Positions 1 to 12,500 of a stretch of DNA of 64,000 nt are shown one piece after another (within the stretch, counting starts at the first letter, position 1; each line of letters begins with the position of its first letter). The notes below the pieces were generated by a model. It searched no databases. It was not told the DNA's origin and saw only the letters and a list, made by a program, of their open reading frames with translations. Origin of the DNA: Prorocentrum cordatum (Eukaryota; Sar; Dinophyceae; Prorocentrales; Prorocentraceae); the NCBI GenBank assembly GCA_963575745.1, contig CAUYUJ010016161.1, positions 50,489 through 114,488 of the forward strand, written 5' to 3'. The translations under genes and the position numbers were made by a program.

Positions 1-400
1 ATTTCGGGCCGGGGTCCTGACTTTTTGTGAGACCCGAGCGCGTCGGTAGCCTGGCACTGGGAGAGGGGGGCTACAGCGGGGACCCGTGCCAAGAGACGCC
101 CTGCTCGCCTCCCGGGTGCCCCTGGGCTTCTCCGGGGTTTCGATGGTTTTGCGATGGGAAGCGTGACGTTCCCACGCCAGACATCAGTGGACGCCCAGGG
201 GCTCAGGGTTGGGCTTCTCGTGGGAGGTTTCTTGCGGACTGGCGTCCACTATACGCCGCCACCGCCTACAACATTTGACATTTGCCAACTGGGGGCCGAA
301 TTCCTATAGGATTTTTTTGCTCCTCCCTGCGCGGGTCGATCGCATCTCATTGCAGCGCATCCTCCTCCTCTCTGGCAAGTGGCTTCGCGGTGTCCCGTGC
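1..400. other. Sequence upstream of the first recognisable exon
   Basis: Presumably CFAP45 intron. It is GC-rich with no domain or repeat I recognise, and the short ORFs here look fortuitous. Confidence 0.3.
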
Positions 401-555
401 GAGGAGGAGGAGACGGCCCAGAAGCTCCGGCAGGACGCGGAGAATGCCGAAAAGATGGAGAGGGCCGCGGCGAGGAAAAACAAGATCTTGCAGATGGAGG
501 AGGCGCGCAAGAAGAAGTTGATGGAGGAGGAAGCCGAGAGGGACGGCCGCGCTAA
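401..555 (+). CDS. CFAP45: CFAP45 exon a
   Basis: Encodes a charged helix that begins [11 protein letters not shown], continues [20 protein letters not shown] and ends GRAK. It matches the CFAP45 stretch before the conserved MSK-IRDA region. The 3' end is placed at CGCTAA|GCAG, a GC donor in phase 2, because this joins exon b (which starts with one completing G) in frame. The 5' edge is uncertain; in-frame coding could begin a few codons earlier, and the acceptor is not clear within the GAG-rich start. Confidence 0.7.
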
Positions 556-3500
556 GCAGAACCCTTTCACAGAGAGGACGGGCTGGAGACAACCGTCACT
601 AACTCATGGCCTCCCCCTCGTGATGTTGCGTCATGGGTGCCTTCTGCATGAGGGTCGCCTCAGATGTTGTTATTTGTGCTGGGAACCCTACGCTGACATC
701 AGACTTAGATGCTCTCTGTTCTGCTCCGACGTGCTACGATATGCCATGGTATGCCATGATGCGTTATGACGCGCTACGTTGTGCGATTCGATGCTCTACT
801 GCGCTGGAGCGGCACGATGTGCACAGGTCGTGCTATGCCATGCGCTGTCATGCTGCAACATTATCATACCCTCCTCATGCTCATATCTATGATGTGTTTG
901 TTGTTGTTCGCGTTTCCTTCTCTCTCTACCTCTTTCCCTCTCTCTCTCTCTCTTTCCTAGCCAGTTCTCTCTCTCTCCCTCTCTTTCTCCCTCTCCCTCT
1001 TTATCTCCCTCTCTGTCGGACTTTCTCTCTCTCTCTCTCTCTCTCATTTCTCGCCTTTCCTCCTACCCTCCCTCCCTCCCTCATCCTCCTCCTCGTCTCC
1101 TCCTCGTCTCCCCCTCCTCTTCCTGTCTTTCTCCTCTTTTCTCCTCCAGTTTTCTCGTCCTTCATCCCGACCCCCCTTCCTGACCTGAATGTGGGAGGTC
1201 AGTTCGGGCCCCCTGAGCGCCATGGTGTCGACAGTAGTGCGCTTGTGCATAGCAAGTGGCTCCCGACAGGGCCAAGCAGCTCCAGGACGAGAACTCGGAC
1301 GACGTGAAGCATCTCAAGCAGCTGATGCAGATGTCCAAAGTAGTGACGATCCGAGACGCGCAGATGGAGGAGAAGGCGCTGATGCAGGCAGAGAGGGAAG
1401 AGGAGGAGAAGCAGCTGGACGCGATGATGGAGATCGACAGGGTGAAAGCCCTCAGGATGTACGAGTTGCGCGAGAGGGAGCGCCTGGAGCAGCAGCGAAC
1501 CGGCTCCAAGGTGATCGTTGAGCAAATCAGAGACCGACAGGCGCAGCGGTTGCACGAGGAGGAGGAGAGAGACAAGGAGCCGAGAGGGTGCAACCATCGG
1601 GGACAGCCCCAAGGTGTGTTGAGGGCATCCTTGTTTCCGTCGCCCAGTTACAGTCAATTTCGTCGTCAGGAAACAAAGCTTTCCCCGAGAACCCTCGCAT
1701 CCTTTCATCTCGGCCCATCCTGGCTCTCAGCTCTTAGCCATGGGCGTCCAGGGGCCTCGCATCCTTACCGCGCATCCTTATGATCCTTTCGAACTGCTGT
1801 CGAGGGTCCTCGAAGTCGAGTCGGCCCTAAGAACCAAGAGCCTCCAAAGTGCTGCGAGAGCCTCCGCCAGCAGCGGCACCATCAGAGCAAACCTCGTCAT
1901 CAATCAGCAGCAAGCAGCAGGCAGTAGCCAAGCGACAAAAAGCGCCAGCAAGCATCGGCAAGAAGCAGCAAGCAGCAGCAAGCAGCAGCCAACAACGGCA
2001 CGCAGCGCTAAGCAGCAGCAAACATCAGCAATCAGCAGCAATCAGCAACCAGCAGCGGCAAGCAGCAGCAAGCCGCAGCTGGAGGCAGCAACCAGTAGCA
2101 ACCCGCAGCAGTTGGCACATGTTTTAATACAATGTGGTTCGCACCGAGGCGATACCAGCATGCTGAAGGCGTCAGCGACAAGCGGTGAGCTCTGCTCGTC
2201 ACGTGCGAGTCCAGGTGGCCGTCCAAACACCAGAACGTGGATGTCATAGAGTCGACAGCATACCGCTTGGCCGAGGGCAGTGGCCATTGCCGAGACTAGA
2301 GCACCGTTTTCTGTGAGGAAATGGCATGCGCCAGTGCGAGAGCGAGCTAGGATGTGGCCGGCGCCGAGGGTGAGAGCGCCATTCCGACCGAGAACCCCGT
2401 GCTGCAATGGGGTGAGACAGCTCGGGCGCCAGCATTGACTACCAGGAAGCTGGATGCACATGACGCAGCCGCCCTCTGCGAGAGCCGGGCACACACACAC
2501 ACACATAAACACAAGCACCAACGCAAACACACACAAACACAAATACCACCACACACAAACGCAACCACACACGCACACACACACACACGCGCGCACACAC
2601 ACACAAACACACACACACACACACCTACAAACACATTATCACACTCACACTCACACTCACACTCACACTCACACTCACACTCACACTCACACTGTCTCAC
2701 ACGCACACACACACACATCCGTAGCCATTTTGGCTCTAGCCTGCCGTGGGCGCCAGGCAGGCGAGGAGCGCGGCGGGCCTCTCCCTTGGTAGGAGAGGGC
2801 GGCTCTGTCTCCTTCCCTTATCTTTGCGGCACATGCGATGGCCACGGTCGATCGCTGCCAGGTCATGGTGGCGCTAGCCCCGCTCGTGCGGGCAGCGGTG
2901 GTGGGCGCGGCGGAGGGTGGCGGCGGGCGCCAGCATCTCGCCGCCGTCGCCGCTGTGGTCCTCCGCGCGGGCGCGGAGGTCGCCCTCGACGCGGCGGCGC
3001 GGCGCCCGGAAGGGGGCTCGGGAGCGGCTGGCGAGGCCGCACCTCACGGAAGTGGGCTCGGGAGTGGCGGCGGGCCGCGCCGGCGTGCGGGATCGGGCAC
3101 GGCACGCCGGGGTCGGCGTTGGCGCGCAGGCGGATGCCCGCCGCAGCGCGCGAGGCGTGGCGCCGCGCGCGGGGGCCGCGGCGCCGCGCCGAGGCGGCCG
3201 ACGCGGCGGAGGACGGCCCCTCCCGCCCTGCCTCCTCCCGCGGCGACGTCGGCCAGGCGTCGGAGGTATGGTGCTGGAGGTGCTCGTCGGCTCCACTGCG
3301 TCTCTCGCTGTCTCTCCTCTTCCCCCCTCCTTGCGCAATTCGGGCCGCAGCTGGCGCGCTGTGGCTTTGGCGGCGTGCGGCGCCTCCGTATCGCTCGCGA
3401 TCGAAAAAGTCGGCTCCACTGCCGAGGAGGATGTCGGGGCCGTGAGCGCGGATGCGCATGACAGCGACGATGCGGAGGACGCCGTGGAGGAACACTCCCT

Positions 3501-6500
3501 GGCCGAGAAGCCCGCGTCGCAGGACGCGAACCTTGGCACGGGGGACATCGCGGGCGAGGTCTCCCAGTGCCCCGACATCGATGATGCCGACGCCCTGACC
3601 GACGCGCACGGCTCCAAGTGCACGGTCGCGGAGGGTGGCGTGGACATGGAGCGGACGTTCGAGTGTTTCGAGGGCGGGCTTCTAGACGAGCAGGCCCAGT
3701 ACTCTGGTTTCGGCGCCCAGCTTGACGCGATGCCCGTCATAATGCGCCCCGCCAGAGAAAAGTTGAATGAGATAATCTCATACGTAACATGTTAGTGAAT
3801 AAGCCTCGCCGGACCACGCGCTCGAGGTGGCGGAGTGGGGTCGGTGAGCATGTCGTCAACTCCTTTCCTGAGAAAGCTCAAGCCAGGGGCGCATGTCGCC
3901 GTGAGCATTCTCGCACGTACACATGGACAATCATTTTATGATAGAACGATCCAGCCACTTTTACTCGTCACCCTCGGCACGCTTGTCCAGAACGTCGGGG
4001 GAATATCGTAGCGGTCTTCAACAACTCGTCGATCACCGGCATGCCTGGGGCACTCAGCGAAGGCGTGGCGAAAACTTGGGGTCGATGCCCCACAGTGCTT
4101 ACAATCGAATCCAGTTCGTCGTCGTGTCTCGGAGGTGACTGCCCCCGACCTGAAGACCGCCAAAAGAGTGCGGTCTTCCTCACTCAAACTCATGAGCCAC
4201 TTTGAATATATTTTGCTAGAAGATGCCTGCACGTCAACGTCGTCAATCTCCTCGGCGTCATATCTCGTTCGCACAACCTGCTGGAGGCATCTGATGCGTG
4301 CTATGCTTCTGAGAGCATGCTGGGCGGCCTTGCTGTTGGTGGTGAACTTCCAGTCGTCGCCCACGACGTGCTCCACTGCGTGCCTGGCTCTGAAGTCATC
4401 TCGCGAATCCACTTCAAGAACAGCGCCCTGGGTGGGCGAATAACGAATAAAGGATAATCCCAATACTCGAGCATACTCAGAGAGAGTCGTGTCCAGAAAA
4501 TCACTCCACACCAGGCTCTCATCCACAAGCTTTCGAAATCCAAGAACCGCTGCTGAATATTCAGGATGCAACAATACGTTTTGTGCCCAATAGCGTCCGA
4601 AACACCACCATCGAGAGCCCGTCTTCCAAAGAGCTCTGCACAGTAGCCTCGCAAATCGTCTTGGTGGCGGTGTCACGATAGGCAACGCCCATGTCCAAAG
4701 CGGCCTCACATAAGCAAAGGCCAGCCTGAGTCGTACTTGGTGGCTGCCTGGGATGGCGGCCAGCACTGAGATGGCGGTCTCGAGCTTCTGCCACCCGCCC
4801 CTCGGGATGATGGGGACGGCGTGGTCTGTAGGAGTAGCAAGAATACCCAGATGCTCCACTTGGACAGGAACAGGGTCATCTATACTCCAGCGTTGCCTTT
4901 TACTCTGGTTCTCACAATACCCGATGGACGTGTCGAACTGCTGTGTCATCTGCAAGTCCTTGTCGAGGTCGTCCGTATTCTGAGCTACCAGGCTTCTGTC
5001 ATCCATAAAAGCGTGTCCCTGTGATATCGGTACCCATGGTACAAGCGTCGATATGAGTGTACAAGGTGCCGTGCTGTCGCCCTGAGGTAGGCCTCGGCAC
5101 GGGTCCAGTGGTGGTGCAAACTCGCCCTGAATACAGCAGATCCTCGGGCCCTTCCACGCGGCGTAGCATGTGTACATGACGGCATACGGTATGGCTGAGT
5201 GGTCAGCCGCTTCCAAGGCGAGGTCGTGACCCACTTGGTCAAAACACGCTGAGAGGTCCATCTCCGCGCCACACTGACCTTCTGTGCAATCTTTCAGCCA
5301 CTTGGATACAGCGTGCACCACCGAAGTACGTCTGCGGTTGGCCCACTGCAGGCAGGTCTGGAGGAGAAGCAGATGCCGTTGCCAGGGCCCGTAGCCAGGC
5401 TCTCATCAGCACCGATCCCATGGAGATGGGACGCGTGGCCTCCTCGTTCTTCGGGATGCCAGCTACCCGCCAGGAAAATATGGCGTGCAGCACTTCTGGC
5501 GGTAGTCTACCTCGGAGCTCAACTGCTTGTTGTGATGCCATGACCCACATATCGTACAGCTCCTCGATGATGGTGGGGTATATCTTCTCCAACGCCTTGA
5601 CCTCACGACTTGTCCAGCCGTCGAGTCCAGGGCATCCTTTGACTTGTCGGACTGCTGCCACATAGGTATCCAACGTGGGCATCCAGTCCTGTGCGTGTGT
5701 CGACTTCGGGAACGCTACTGCCGAGGCATGTTGTCTCCATGCATTCACGTAGCCCGTGTTGTCGTAGTTGTCTGGCTTCCAATGTTTGGCCCTCTGCTCG
5801 CGCATGTCTGTGGCGGCGTGGGCTGGTGCTGGTCGGCCTCCCTTGAAGAGTGGGGTGGCCGCTTTCCACACGTCGTTGCTCCAGCTCGCGAAACGCTGTC
5901 GCCACTGTGCGGCATTCCTCTTCTGCATCTGGTACTGCTCGATGGTGATCCCCTGAGATATCCAGTCCAGTGCATCAGCATAGGTAGGGATGCCTACTGC
6001 CTTGACTTGGACCAGACCGTCCACTGCCGCGGCAGCAAGCTGAGGGTAGTGCTTGGTCTCCAGTGTGGTGGCTCCTGGAGCCCCTTGGCGTAGGTGTTCT
6101 GCCAGCCGTCGGTGCAGTCGTCGGAGTCGTCGCAGGGCGATCGTCTCGTCGGGTCTGTGAGCTGGGGAGTGTGATGTCGGCCGTGAGGTTGGCTGTGAGT
6201 CTTTGTCCCTCTCGGCTTCGCTTTGCACTGAAAGTAGGCCATGCTCGACTGCCAGCCTCAGCGCCTTCTCCGCTCTCATGTGCCAGTAGTGCCAGCGGTC
6301 GAGAAGCGGGGGGTCCGTGTCCTCATTCAGGTAGCGGGGGGGCCCACCTCCTGGTCGATTAGCTCTTGAAGTCGCTCTTTTTCCCCGTCGTTGGGGCTGC
6401 GCTCTAGTGTGTATGTTGCCGTGCGTCTAAGCCGGGTTGGTGTCGGGTTGACGTGTGTGATGCTTTGCTCGTATCCCACCAATGCATGATGTGGGATGCC

Positions 6501-9500
6501 TGCCAGTAGGTGCGTCGTGATCTGCTCTGGAGCAGCTCCTTCTCGCCATAGCAGGGCTCTCGTCGGACAAGTACCTGCTGCCGTGGTGGATGTCTCTGTA
6601 CCTCTTCGCACCGTCCTCATATGCCATCTTGTGGTTAATGCGGAGTAAAGAGGACGCCAGTTGAGGTCTTTAATGATGTACACTGGATGGCCGAGATGTC
6701 CCAACGATTGGAAATATTCGAATGCATGCTGAAACCAAGCTCTGTCCACTCCCACAGGGCCGTACACGGACAGAAACGTAGCGGTAGCACAGCGTATCCC
6801 GACCATACGGTGGCCGAGGTCCTTGTGGCGGATGACGATGATCTTGCCCAGTGAGCGGCGCCATAGTATAGCGCAGCCCCCCTGTCGTACCGTGCCCCGC
6901 TCCTGCGTTGGTGGTGGATCTGAGCAAGCAATACTCCACCCATATCTCATGGCCGTCTGAAATATCCATCGTGGTCGTAATTCGTGGTGTCGTATCTCCT
7001 GGAGACAAAGGACCGTAGCTGTGGACACAGGTAGTGCCTCCAAGATCGTGACAAGTCTCGCTTTGGAAATGCGGGTGACATTGATCGTACATATTTGAAG
7101 CTTGGCGGTGTCAGCACTCGGCTCCGCAGTCGGAACGATGTCCTCTGGGGCCAACTCCTCCTCCAGCCTCTGGCGCTTGGGCTGTGCCTGGCCTGGGCTC
7201 GAGGAGCACCCAGGGTCAGGGCGATGTCCAGCAAGTGGCTGTCCAGCACGTGGCGACGTAGCCTGGGAAGCAGACGTCGGCAAAAGCCAGTCGCGACCAG
7301 GACTTGCGATCTTTACGCCTGAACTTCTGGAGTTGGCAGAGGGGGACCTATACACGTGTCCCTTGCTAGTGCGTTCTGACCCATGTCCAGCATGTGGCAA
7401 CGGTGCCTGGCCCGAGCTCGAGGAGCACTCGGAACCAGGACTTGCGTTCTGACCTTGAGGAGTACTGGCAGAGAGGGGCCCCGAGGGTCCCTTGCCAGTG
7501 CGTTCTGACTGTGTACTCGCTGCCGTAGGACAGGCCGTTGGCGTAGGCGGAGTACCAGTTGGCGTCGGTGGTGTCGTCGGTGTACCCGTAGCTGCAGTAC
7601 CTGTGGCCGAAGCTGTACAGGTAGGTGAAATCAGTGACGAGGGTGAACCAGCAGTCGCAGTACCTGAGGCCGAGGCTGTACAGGTAGGCGTAGGCAAAGG
7701 TAAGGATGAACCAGTCGCCAATCCCCGCGAGGTGCGAGAACGTTTAGCCTTCGGTGTGGGACTCGAAGGGTGCGCAGAAACTGCATCAGAAACTTGGTGT
7801 ACATGCTCATTGGCCACTGCAAATACAGCACCTGAATTCGGATCTGCAAATACAGCCCTTGAATTCGGCGTGGTGGCTCGTGCTTTTTTGGGTGGTGGTT
7901 CTCTCGGATGGGCCGAGGCGTCGGTGGGTCGTGAGACCGTGGGTTGGTGGCTTGGTGCTGCTGTCTTTTGTCGCTTGCTTGGTGGTGTCGGCCCCTGTGT
8001 GGAGCGGCCTCCGCACAGGAGCGGGTCCCGTCAAAGTTGGCTCGGCTCGTCGTGGGCTGCTGGCTTCCTTCGCACCGGTGCACGCTTGCACACCGTCGGT
8101 AGCCCCAGTGCTTCACGTCGTAGCCGCTCCTTGCGTTCGTACTGCTTCCTCCCGTAGCGCTCGTAGTACTTGGCGTAGTAGCCTGGGGCCTTGGAGGACT
8201 TCTTCCAGTGCTGCTTCATCCGCCTGGCGGAGTCGGCAACTCGCTTCTTGGCAGCCTCCTCTCCCACAAGCCTGGCCATGCCCATCTGGAGGGTGACCCC
8301 CTCTGGGCGCCGCTTGCAGGGGTAGCCGCGGAACTTGGCAAGACATAGCTGCCTGCCACACTTGATGCAGACGTAGTGCGTGCTCATCATGCGGGTGTGC
8401 TGTACAGTCCTGGCAGATCCCTCCCCAGGGTCGCAGGCAACCTCACGCTGAGCAGGAGTGAGCTCGGCCCTTCAGAGCTGGAAGCGCCTCCATGCTTTGT
8501 CTCTCTTGGCTTTGTTCATGGCTGCAACCGATAGCCCATCTTTGCCCAACCGATGACGTCGAACATCAGCTGGTTCCTTGGGTGGATCTTCGCCTTGACA
8601 GATGCGCCAGTGCTTCTTGACCTCTGTCCACCTCTGCTTGGCGGACTGCTGCGGGTCGGGCTTCCACTTGCCACAGGGGCAATGCCAATGCTTGTACGAT
8701 TCCGTCAGCATCGGCAGTGGGGAAGGCATCGGGCTGTGATTCAAAATACTCTCCACTCGTCGTGATGAGATGGGCTTGGTCTTCGGCGTGGCCATGCCGA
8801 AGATGCTCCGAACTCGTCGTGTCGAAATCGATTTCCCCGAAGGCGTCGGGGCCTCAAAAATTGCCATGGCCGCTGCCGAGGACAAAGAACTCGATGACTG
8901 CGTGGATGCTGGTGTCGGGTGGTCCGTGTCGTCATAGTGGTCCTGTCCCTGTCCAGTCTTTTTCTTAGTAGTAGTGGCTCTTCCTCCTCCAGAAGTGATG
9001 AGGATATGGCCTGGCATTATTTTTCCATTCAGCTTCGATGTCCGTGGGTACTGGAGCTGTTCCAACCAGCAGCTGGATATGCTTGTCCACCAAAGTCATC
9101 CAACACTTGTGCTTCGTCTTGGTGGCTGCTGGTGCTGAGAACAACCTCCATCCAGTGCCCTGCTTCTTCCAGATGAGAAAATCACATGATACTGCTGTCG
9201 CTGCTGCTTTGATGGCGGCCGATGTCGCATACGTTCCCGCTTTAGCCTGATCATCAGCATCCTTCTGGGGTAACTTCTGCTTGAGCATCTCTGCCGCCAG
9301 TTTTGCTCGTAGTGCTGCTTGGATCTTCCCTCCTGGGCCTAGGTCGGCCTCCGTCGGGAGCTTCTTGCCTGATTTACCTCCAGATGGCTGGGGGGAATTG
9401 AAATAGGAACCTGCCGAGACATAGAAACAATCTCCTTTGCCTCCACACTCTCGCTGCTTGAAATATGCTTCCCATGGTGCTTTGCTTGGCGTGGTCTGCT

Positions 9501-12500
9501 TCGGCTCCTTGGGCTTGGGCTCGCCATCACCGCTGTTCTCCGCGGTGGTCATCGTAGCATCTCCGTCCGCATCTGCCTGTGGTATGGCAGCTGCAGGGGG
9601 AGCTCCTGGGTGGTGTCGGGTCGGGCTAGGAGTGCCCCACGCCGTCTTTGGTGACTGCGTCGGTGGTGGTCTGGAGCTCCCCCATGGTGGAGCCGCCAAG
9701 CTTGCCATCACTCCCGATTTGAACTCAAGAACTCTGCCACTTTCAAGTTGGTCGAGATCGGCGCGGATGAACCAGCGCCTCGTGCCACAACGTGCTATGC
9801 TATTCATATTTTGAATCCTCGATCCACGGCCCATGCTTTGACTTCTTCCTCCTGGGACCATGATGTGGGTGTACGCTGGAGAAGCCATCTTGGTTGAATA
9901 TCTGCTGCGCTTACAACATTGGCTGAGATGACACCGAGCGAACTGTTCTCCGATGGGCGGTACACCAGTCGTCCAGCTGCTGCCTGTGCTGCTGCCTGGA
10001 CTCGCTTGAAATAGTCGGTGGCCAGCTCGTCATCCCTGAGCCTATGCCACGAGGGGACAAGTGATGTCCCCTGTTTATGGAGGAAGACTCCATCTGGTAG
10101 TGGGTACTTCATGATGTCCTCGATGTGGGACGCTTGAACAATCAAAATCGCCGTGACCTCCGTCTCGTAGGCCATGGCTCCCTTTGTTTTGAGAATGTAC
10201 TTGGTAAGACTAGCGCTCAAGATGAGTGCTGGCAGCGCAATTGGATTCTCCTCGGCCTCGGCGTATAACCAATCTGGGGCATAATCACGAGCAACTGTGA
10301 TCCTCACCGCAACTGGCTTGTCCGTGGAAACTGGAATCTCAACATCATCCTTCACACCTTTGGGAAGGCCCGTCTTCTGTGGAGCCTTCTGGCCCGTGCG
10401 TAGAATCTGTGCTGGAACAAGCGTGGCCCCTCCACCCTTGGCTTCGACGGCGACGTCGACGTGGTCCCAGCCCTCGTACTTCGTGGATTCGTCGAAGAGC
10501 ACATACGTGGCTGTGGGATTGGTGAGACCTCTTGCCTTCAGCCAGTCCACGGCCTGATCGTTCTGGATCTTCCCCTTGCATGCAATCACAGGTGGGGCCT
10601 GTGGATCATATTCTTTGTCTTTGATGTGTGCTGCCTGCCAGACCGACGAGGTTCCCCACGGATGTTGGAGGAGCTTGTGTGTAGTATTAGGCGACGTCGA
10701 AGTACTTTTCCCTGTACTCTTCGTCGCGGCACTTTTGTCTGTGTTCTTCTTGCCCCGAGTGTCGTCCAGCAAGTGAGTAAGCGTCGCGACCACCTCTTTG
10801 TGGGTCGGAGGTTGGTCTCGTTCATCCGCTTGGCGAATGAGTAGTTTGATCCGCACCAACAGCCTTGGATCCCTGCGCCTGTTGGTCTTCTCAGTGAAAC
10901 TGTCTGAAGTTCGCTGCTTTGCTCTCGTCTTGGATGTCTGACTGCTCCCACGAACTTGACCCGTCAAGTCCCGCAGTCGCTCCTTCATGAGCGCCAGTTG
11001 GGTCAGTACTGCAGCTTGATCGTTCCCCCGACGTCGTTGTGCATACATACCCCCACGTCCTCCCGCCAAGAGCGGGTCTGAAGAATAATCAGTATCTGGG
11101 TTGTCGATGTCTGAGTCCAGCTCGCTCGACAGGTCCAGCTCGATCTCCTCGGTGTCGACGGCGTCGGTCACCTCGGACGTCTCGTGCTGGTGCTCGTTGG
11201 TTGTCACGTCCGTGACGCGTTCGCAGTACTCCGCTGCGGCGGGGGCCGTCCCATCTACCTCGTCGTGGAGAGGTACTGCATCGTAGATAATGCGCCCCGC
11301 CAGCATGACGACGACGCTGCCCGAGGCCTCGCAGGGGATGCGCGCGCCCGAGGCCTTCCAGGAGAGCCTCAGGGAAGACGTGGCCGAGCCGATCGATGGC
11401 GAGGCCGTTGCCAGTGTCAGCGCTGGCGCCGGCGCGCGCGGCGGCGATGGCCTGGAGGTGGCGCCGGCGGCTGGCGAAGGGACGCGCGTGTCCGGCAGCG
11501 TCGTGGCCGCGCGCGCATGCGGTGGGCGGATGCGTTGGACGAGGCCGATGGCTGTGCAGCCGAGGCGGCGGCTACTGGCGGCCAGGCGAACGGCGGCGCC
11601 GAGGGCCCCACTGACGAAGGCTACGAGGACTCGGAGGCGACGCGGAGCAAGCAGAAGCGGCTGGCGCGCCTGGGGCGCCGTGCGGCGGCGATCCAGATGG
11701 AGGGAAATCGCGTTGAGGTCATCGAGCCGTTCCTTCCACCAAGACAGAGAGAAAAAACGTCGCGCGGCTGCCGGAGTTCGCGGAGACGTGAGAAGAGCGG
11801 GAGGCCAGTATGGCATCCAGGACGGCCAGGTGGCGAACACCTGGGACGTGCCCGCCCTGCGCGGCATTGGAGGCGGCCTAGGGCCGCGGCGATGCTTGCG
11901 AAATCTGCCAGAGGGCGTGCCTGTGGCTAGGGGCTCTGGTGGGCCGCGCTGGCCTGAGGCGTGGTGAGCAGGCGTGGGCCCGTCGAGTGGGGATCAAGCA
12001 TCCTGCTTGCCCGATTGAGGCTCGCTTCTTGGAGCCTCTGGTCTTTCGCTTGAGGCAGTGTGCTGTTTTTCGTTGGTGCTTCGCACGACTGCCGCGTCCC
12101 TCCAGTGGTTTGGCTGCTCTCAGCTGGCTCGTGGCAGCACGTCTTGGCTCCTAGAGGTCCCGATCTCTGCAATCGGTGGTTTGCGCGTGTGGACCTCCAG
12201 GGCGCACTGGCATCTGACTCGTGCTGAATTGTTTTCGCTTTTCGATCGTTCTCCAGAATTGTGCTGAATTCGCATTGTTGTCGAATCACTGTCTGTGCAA
12301 ACCGGCCGATTCTTGGCCTTGCGGCGACGACCCCGGCGCTGCGGGGCGGAGCACCCAGCCAGATCTGGGTGAGCAGATTATCCTTCATTCGCACCGCGGT
12401 TAGTAGCGTAGTTTCGGCTCGCTGCTGGACGTGGCTCGCAGGGGGTCCGGCACACAGATACACACACGCACACACAACGCACAACACAAAACACGCACAA

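Larger units (their letters stand above)
3756..11286 (-). mobile_element. LINE retrotransposon, antisense to CFAP45, 5' truncated
   Basis: A 7,531-bp non-LTR element lies between perfect 17-bp duplications. Read on the minus strand, its order is ORF1 remnant, OTU-like protease, two zinc-finger segments, AP-type endonuclease, reverse transcriptase and C-terminal CCHC finger. The 5' end enters directly into open coding sequence without a start, so it is probably 5' truncated, as is usual for LINEs. There is no poly(A); the 3' end carries a short palindrome. Coding segments sit in two alternating frames with stops between them, so this copy is probably dead. The perfect duplication suggests a fairly recent insertion. 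Clade not assigned; a phylogeny of the RT would decide. Confidence 0.9.

Noticed and set aside
633-1307. Long open frame over the CT-rich tract
   Set aside because: Translation is Leu/Ser/Pro low complexity from CT repeats, and it overlaps the pyrimidine tract of CFAP45 exon b.
2863-3740. Minus-strand open frames opposite retrogene D
   Set aside because: Arg/Ala/Pro-rich shadows of very GC-rich DNA. The + strand has the leader relic and the frame continuity across the LINE.
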